Source of the DNA: a virus
IMG/VR virus record: IMGVR_UViG_3300018048_000063
Coordinates: 1 to 23,416 of that record
Length of the DNA: 23,416 nucleotides
Direction: 5' to 3' (one strand)
Shown in pieces: positions 20,400 through 23,416 of the stretch (position 1 is its first letter; each line of letters opens with the position of its first letter). The notes beneath the pieces are model-generated. The model did not search any database, had not been told where the DNA came from, and saw only the letters and a program-made list of their open reading frames with translations. Made by a program: the position numbers and the translations under genes.

Positions 20400-21830
20400 A
20401 TGTCAAAAGAAGCAGATTTTAACTACGAAATACAAAAACTATTTTTAGAAATGTTTTTAAGCAATGCAGAAAGTTTTGTGCGTTGTCAAAATATTTTTGA
20501 TGCTAATAACTTTGATCAAAAACTAAAAGACACAGCAGAGTTTGTAAACAAGTATGTTGACGAATACAAAGTTATGCCTGAACTTGATATTGTTAACAAG
20601 TCATGTAACGTTCAATTAAATGATGCAAGTGATGTAGGTGCAGAACACTATGATTGGTTGTTGGACACATTTGAAAAGTTTAGCAGACACAAAGCACTAG
20701 AACGTGCAATCTTAACAAGTGCAGACCTGCTTGAAAAAGGCGAGTATGGTCCTGTGGAAGGTTTAATCAAAGAAGCAATTCAAATTGGTCTTGCAAAAGA
20801 TATGGGTACAGACTACTTTGAAGATCCTAAAGCAAGGCTTATGGGTCTTAAAGATAACAACGGACAGGTAAGCACAGGTTGGCCAAGCATTGACAAGAAA
20901 CTGTTTGGTGGATTCAACAGAGGTGAACTTAATATTTGGGCAGGTGGTTCTGGTGCAGGTAAGAGTTTGTTCTTGCAGAACATGGGTGTAAATTTTGCAC
21001 TAGAAGGGTTGAATGTAATTTATATTTCATTAGAACTTTCCGAGGCATTGGTTGCTATGCGTATGGATAGTATGTTTACAGGTATTGCTACTAGAGAGAT
21101 ATTTAAAAACATCGATGACGTAGAATTAAAGGTCAGGATGAAAGGTAAACAAGCAGGCGGAATTCAAATCAAATATATGCCTGCTGGTAAGAACGCAAAT
21201 GATATTAGAAGTTATATCAAAGAATATGAAATTAAAAGAAAGAAGAAAGTAGATGTACTACTTGTGGACTATTTAGATTTGATGATGCCTATGAGTAGAA
21301 AGGTTTCACCAAGTGATCTATTTGTTAAAGACAAATATGTATCAGAAGAATTACGTAACTTGGCTATGGAAACACAAACAGTATTTGTAACAGCATCGCA
21401 GTTAAACAGGGCGGCGGTGGAAGAAATTGAGTTTGATCATTCACATATCGCAGGTGGTTTAAGTAAGATTCAAACTGCGGATAACGTGATTGGTATTTTT
21501 ACAAGTCGTGCAATGCGTGAACGTGGACGTTATCAAATACAGTTTATGAAAACACGTTCTAGTTCAGGTGTGGGACAAAAGGTTGATTTAGAGTTTGAGA
21601 TTGATACACTGCGTATTACTGATCTTGCTGAAGAAGAACAAGGGTCGTATCAATCATCAAGTGCTTCGAGCATTTACAGTAACATCAAGAAACAAAGTAC
21701 TGTGAACAGCGAAGAAGAAGACACTAGAAGTGATCCAACAGAAGGTTCTAGTGTTGGTAAAGTATCGGGCAAAACCCAATCAACAAAGTTGAGGGAATTG
21801 CTAAAAACAATGACACCAGAAGGGGAATAA
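20400..21830 (+). CDS. 41: Replicative DNA helicase, gp41 type (DnaB family)
   Basis: A 476-residue protein, matching T4 gp41 (475). The N-terminal helical domain spans about 1-130. The RecA-like core has GWPSIDKKLFGGFNRGELNIW, Walker A GGSGAGKS at 182-189, IYISLELSEALVAMRMD as motif H1a, Walker B LLVDYLDLM at about 287-295, and VTASQLNR at 330-337 (motif H3 glutamine). IAGGLSKIQTADNVIGIF and FMKTRSSSGVG follow, the latter carrying the arginine-finger region. A Ser/Glu-rich flexible C-terminus ends the protein. It unwinds DNA 5' to 3' on the lagging strand as a hexamer and recruits primase. No obvious Shine-Dalgarno is at a normal distance; a GGGGG tract lies 16 bases upstream. Confidence 0.94.
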   Translation: MSKEADFNYEIQKLFLEMFLSNAESFVRCQNIFDANNFDQKLKDTAEFVNKYVDEYKVMPELDIVNKSCNVQLNDASDVGAEHYDWLLDTFEKFSRHKALERAILTSADLLEKGEYGPVEGLIKEAIQIGLAKDMGTDYFEDPKARLMGLKDNNGQVSTGWPSIDKKLFGGFNRGELNIWAGGSGAGKSLFLQNMGVNFALEGLNVIYISLELSEALVAMRMDSMFTGIATREIFKNIDDVELKVRMKGKQAGGIQIKYMPAGKNANDIRSYIKEYEIKRKKKVDVLLVDYLDLMMPMSRKVSPSDLFVKDKYVSEELRNLAMETQTVFVTASQLNRAAVEEIEFDHSHIAGGLSKIQTADNVIGIFTSRAMRERGRYQIQFMKTRSSSGVGQKVDLEFEIDTLRITDLAEEEQGSYQSSSASSIYSNIKKQSTVNSEEEDTRSDPTEGSSVGKVSGKTQSTKLRELLKTMTPEGE

Positions 21831-21831
21831 T

Positions 21832-22044
21832 ATGCTTCATAAAATTAGTCAATTCTGCGATAAAATCGATTCAATCAAAAGTGATGCTGATAAGTTACGT
21901 AAAATGAAATACGAAACACCTAAAGCAACGGATATAGAAATAAACAATCTAATAGAACAAATACAAGCAGACTGTTATCTTATATCTCAGGATAAAAGCA
22001 GGTACGTTAGATTTGAAGAAGAAACAATGGATCTGTTTAAGTAA
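21832..22044 (+). CDS. Small helical hypothetical protein
   Basis: A 70-residue protein with GGGGAA before its ATG, one base after the helicase stop. The sequence KISQFCDKIDSIKSDADKLRKMKYETPKATDIEINNLIEQIQADCYLISQDKSRYVRFEEETMDLF suggests two helices forming a hairpin. No motif was recognised. Tight linkage to the helicase gene suggests co-expression. It ends overlapping the opposite YqgE gene by 8 bases; an AAGT/ACTT stem there is too weak to be called a terminator. Confidence 0.55.
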   Translation: MLHKISQFCDKIDSIKSDADKLRKMKYETPKATDIEINNLIEQIQADCYLISQDKSRYVRFEEETMDLFK

Positions 22045-22594
22045 AAAACTTAGACGTTATATTTCCAACAGATTCAGAAATGCAACCTTGCCATAAACCT
22101 GGCAAACTTCTTGATAATAAATTTTTAGGAGCATCCATAACCAACCATTCATGTTCTTTGGTCCATGGATGTTCTCCACTCATTTCACCTTCTAGTTGAC
22201 CCGGACCCCAACCAGATATACCTAGTATACATCTCCAATTAACAGGTCCTCGTCCGTGTCCTATTAATTCCATTAGGTCCAAACTGCTTGTGACACTTAG
22301 ATGTGGTGTTACTGCTAGTGTATTAGGAAATTCAACTTCAGAAGTATGCAGTATGTTGATGCTGTGTGGATCAACAGGTCCTCCAACAAATGCATTGCTA
22401 TCTCCCATATCGATATCTAAACTAACTGATTCGCATACCATTCTCAAAGGCACAGGAGAAGGCTTATTAACTATAACACCCCATGCACCCTTTGATTGAT
22501 CGTGTTCACAAACAAGTATCACAGTTTTTTCAAAGAAAGTGCTGTTTGCATTTGGTTGTGCTATTAATAATTTACCTGCAAAGTTTTCTTCCAT
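22037..22594 (-). CDS. YqgE/AlgH (DUF179) family protein
   Basis: A 185-residue protein read from 22594, the usual length of YqgE/AlgH (about 187). Signatures in order: GKLLIAQPNANSTFFEKTVILVCEHDQSKGAWGVIVNKPS at about 7-46 (family pattern: fLIAMP-x-FxRsVvyicEH-x-GAmGivvNkP), FVGGPVDPHSINILHTSE at about 69-86, GHGRGPVNWRCILGISGWGPGQLEGEM at about 112-138, and a final SLPGLWQGCI. The bacterial proteins were named as regulators but their biochemical role is still unclear. A phage copy is unusual and presumably affects the host. It sits behind an AATAAATA late-type box whose predicted start coincides with the ATG. It forms a minus-strand unit with three small genes. Confidence 0.88.
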   Translation of the reverse strand: MEENFAGKLLIAQPNANSTFFEKTVILVCEHDQSKGAWGVIVNKPSPVPLRMVCESVSLDIDMGDSNAFVGGPVDPHSINILHTSEVEFPNTLAVTPHLSVTSSLDLMELIGHGRGPVNWRCILGISGWGPGQLEGEMSGEHPWTKEHEWLVMDAPKNLLSRSLPGLWQGCISESVGNITSKFFT

Positions 22595-22599
22595 ACTAG

Positions 22600-22607
22600 T
22601 ATTTATT
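22600..22607 (-). promoter_or_regulatory. Late-promoter-like AATAAATA box ahead of the YqgE gene
   Basis: Minus-strand AATAAATA followed by C, one mismatch to TATAAATA. If initiation is about 6 bases downstream as in T4 late promoters, the transcript begins at the A of the ATG (22594), another leaderless case. It overlaps the stop of the upstream small gene by a few bases. Confidence 0.45.
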
Positions 22608-22778
22608 TTAATCAGGTTTAGGGTCTGTTTGGGTGGACCGGTTGTTTTTTCTTGTATAATGTTCTATACGCTGTGATATATATTCTTTTTCCACAGGATC
22701 CTGTTCTCTCTTGTACTGTTCTTTTAGTTTTGATAGAATCTGATCAGAAGATTGTTTGGTTCTGTTGAATCGTTTCAT
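22608..22778 (-). CDS. Small charged hypothetical protein
   Basis: A 56-residue ORF read from 22778. It begins MKRFNRTKQSSDQILSKLKEQ, continues with YKREQDPVEKEYISQRIEHYTRK, and ends NNRSTQTDPKPD. It is strongly charged and mostly helical, with no hydrophobic segment. A TATAAT -10 lies 25 bases upstream and GAAAG is in the leader, giving a conventional start. It stops 13 bases before the YqgE start. Its close fit in the gap and codon use like the neighbours favour a real gene. No function can be given. Confidence 0.5.
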   Translation of the reverse strand: MKRFNRTKQSSDQILSKLKEQYKREQDPVEKEYISQRIEHYTRKNNRSTQTDPKPD

Positions 22779-22802
22779 ATTAGTTGTATTGCTTTCAATA
22801 TT

Positions 22803-22832
22803 ATTATAGTTGTTGAACTATTGGTTTTGTAA
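22803..22832 (-). promoter_or_regulatory. Possible sigma70-like promoter for the small charged gene
   Basis: On the minus strand TTACAA (22832-22827), an 18-base spacer and a perfect TATAAT (22808-22803). A leader of about 18 bases containing GAAAG precedes ATG 22778. The -35 is poor; the -10 is consensus. Confidence 0.4.
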
Positions 22833-23036
22833 CCATATCCGATACTCGTTGACATATCGAGATTCTACACAAACCGCATTACCATGATGTGTTTGTGTTT
22901 CACGCACAGTTTTTTCAACGATAACGTTTCCAGATTGTACACACTGTTTTTCTGTTTTATAGTGTTCTGGATTGTTGACTTCAAACCACGCACACATTCC
23001 AACGGATGTGCAAATGGAGATGAAAAGAGTCCACAT
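22818..23036 (-). CDS. Small secreted or membrane-anchored protein with two cysteines
   Basis: A 72-residue protein read from 23036 with AGGG 8 bases before ATG. The first 17 residues (MWTLFISICTSVGMCAW) are hydrophobic and would be a signal anchor. The rest (EVNNPEHYKTEKQC, VQSGNVIVEKTVRETQTHHG, NAVCVESRYVNEYRIWLQNQ) is polar with two cysteines about 26 residues apart that could form a disulphide in the periplasm. This is consistent with a phage-encoded envelope protein such as an exclusion factor or spanin-like item, but no specific family was recognised. Overlapping frames in the same stretch were judged to be shadows. Confidence 0.55.
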   Translation of the reverse strand: MWTLFISICTSVGMCAWFEVNNPEHYKTEKQCVQSGNVIVEKTVRETQTHHGNAVCVESRYVNEYRIWLQNQ

Positions 23037-23113
23037 ACATCTAACCCTTCGCTAGTGTTCAAACTAATATTTAATTAAACTTTAGATGTAAAATTTTTGG
23101 TAATGTAGGTATA

Positions 23114-23254
23114 TTAATTGTACCTAATCCACGGATACCAAAATGCCGTTACCAAATGAACTGTGTCATGTACCATCTTCCATGAACATTCCATCCATTC
23201 TAATTCGTATGTGTATTCTTGGAAGTTACCTGCGTTATATTCAAGTTGTGTCAT
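23114..23254 (-). CDS. 46-residue hypothetical protein
   Basis: Read from ATG 23254 to TAA at 23114. It begins MTQLEYNAGNFQEYTYELEW, continues MECSWKMVHDTVHLVTAF, and ends WYPWIRYN. The high aromatic content (W, Y, F), sensible codon use and a late-promoter-like GATAAATA box 22 bases upstream support it. It is preferred to a 72-residue plus-strand frame over the same bases, whose composition (many C, I, S, V) is typical of a shadow. No classical Shine-Dalgarno was seen. Function unknown. Confidence 0.5.
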   Translation of the reverse strand: MTQLEYNAGNFQEYTYELEWMECSWKMVHDTVHLVTAFWYPWIRYN

Positions 23255-23276
23255 ATGTGTCTGTGTTTATAGGTTG

Positions 23277-23284
23277 TATTTATC
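23277..23284 (-). promoter_or_regulatory. Late-promoter-like GATAAATA box
   Basis: Minus-strand GATAAATA followed by C, one mismatch to TATAAATA, 22 bases before ATG 23254. Same ATAAATAC core as at 16185 and 22600, which makes three copies of this core, all placed upstream of genes. Confidence 0.45.
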
Positions 23285-23416
23285 TTAGGGTGTTTTGTTC
23301 GTTTCTAAATAGTGAAATTATGGTCTTTTTGGAAAGTAGTAAACAAGTGTTAGTCAAATAACCTTTTTAATATATAGCACATCTATACAGTGCAAAATAA
23401 CGTTCTAAAGTGTGTT
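23285..23416. other. AT-rich terminal stretch without a recognisable gene
   Basis: All frames on the minus strand are closed by stops within a few dozen codons, and the plus-strand frame looks like a shadow. Weak promoter-like elements (TTGCAC and TATATT on the minus strand, spacing 15) are present but not convincing. It may be the upstream control region of the minus-strand unit or continue into a gene beyond the window. Confidence 0.35.

Noticed and set aside
22038-22052. Possible terminator hairpin TAAGT-AAAAA-ACTTA between convergent genes
   Set aside because: The stem is only 5 A/T-rich pairs and there is no U tract, so no terminator is called.
22884-23078. Plus-strand and alternative minus frames around 22865-23078
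   Set aside because: The minus 72-residue frame has a Shine-Dalgarno, a hydrophobic N-terminus and an even polar domain; the others look like shadows.
23143-23361. Plus-strand 72-residue open frame
   Set aside because: Composition is typical of an antisense shadow, and the minus-strand 46-residue frame over the same bases has better codon use and an upstream late-type box.
1-23416. CRISPR arrays, tRNA genes, transposons, integrase
   Set aside because: No spaced direct repeats, cloverleaf sequences, transposase motifs or terminal inverted repeats were seen, and intergenic space is too small for most of them.

Overview
This window looks like part of the genome of a large tailed phage of the T4-like (myovirus) type from the marine plankton. 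The most likely hosts are SAR11/Pelagibacter-type bacteria or marine cyanobacteria. The evidence is a T4-style replication and recombination set (UvsW helicase, gp61-type primase, gp41-type DnaB-family helicase, a possible gp62 clamp-loader subunit) in very AT-rich DNA. Genes are packed almost without gaps, with ATGA/TAATG overlaps and many very small genes, and TATAAATA-like late promoter motifs are present. No rRNA, tRNA, CRISPR array, insertion sequence or integrase was seen. Host assignment is inference.

Layout. (1) 1-6368 is a surface-glycan island: a partial FkbM-like methyltransferase, three paralogous glycosyltransferase-like proteins (660, 2383, 5511), a polysaccharide pyruvyl transferase, two paralogous DxD (GT-A) glycosyltransferases (3306 on +, 5462 on -) and a class I methyltransferase (-). 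(2) 6390-13161 begins at a promoter fused to a start codon. It holds a two-part helicase-associated protein, UvsW, two conserved unknowns, a cupin, an AT-hook mini-protein, a 2OG-Fe(II) oxygenase, a sugar-nucleotide epimerase and a shortened UDP-glucose dehydrogenase. (3) 13162-15796 begins at another such promoter. It holds a tiny leader ORF, a possible gp62, a zinc-finger protein, several small proteins, a 189-residue miniature of the DNA polymerase III alpha core, and a membrane protein. (4) 15801-17024 is a divergent pair, an unknown conserved protein (-) and a likely virion protein (+) behind a late promoter. (5) 17034-22044 holds primase, an NfuA-type Fe-S carrier, an SGNH hydrolase, a short carbamoyltransferase, a small membrane protein and the replicative helicase. 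(6) 22037-23254 on the minus strand holds a YqgE/AlgH-family protein and three small proteins.

How it fits together. Early units (helicase, primase, clamp-loader-like) start from sigma70-like promoters with a 17-base spacer. Their -10 hexamer lies 6-8 bases before the ATG, which predicts leaderless mRNAs, while genes inside the units have Shine-Dalgarno sequences or stop-start overlaps. The glycan island, the sugar-nucleotide genes and the carbamoyltransferase/SGNH pair could together build or alter a surface sugar on the host or virion. The most striking single items are the leaderless-promoter architecture, the mini-DnaE protein, the three-copy glycosyltransferase family and the split helicase-associated gene.
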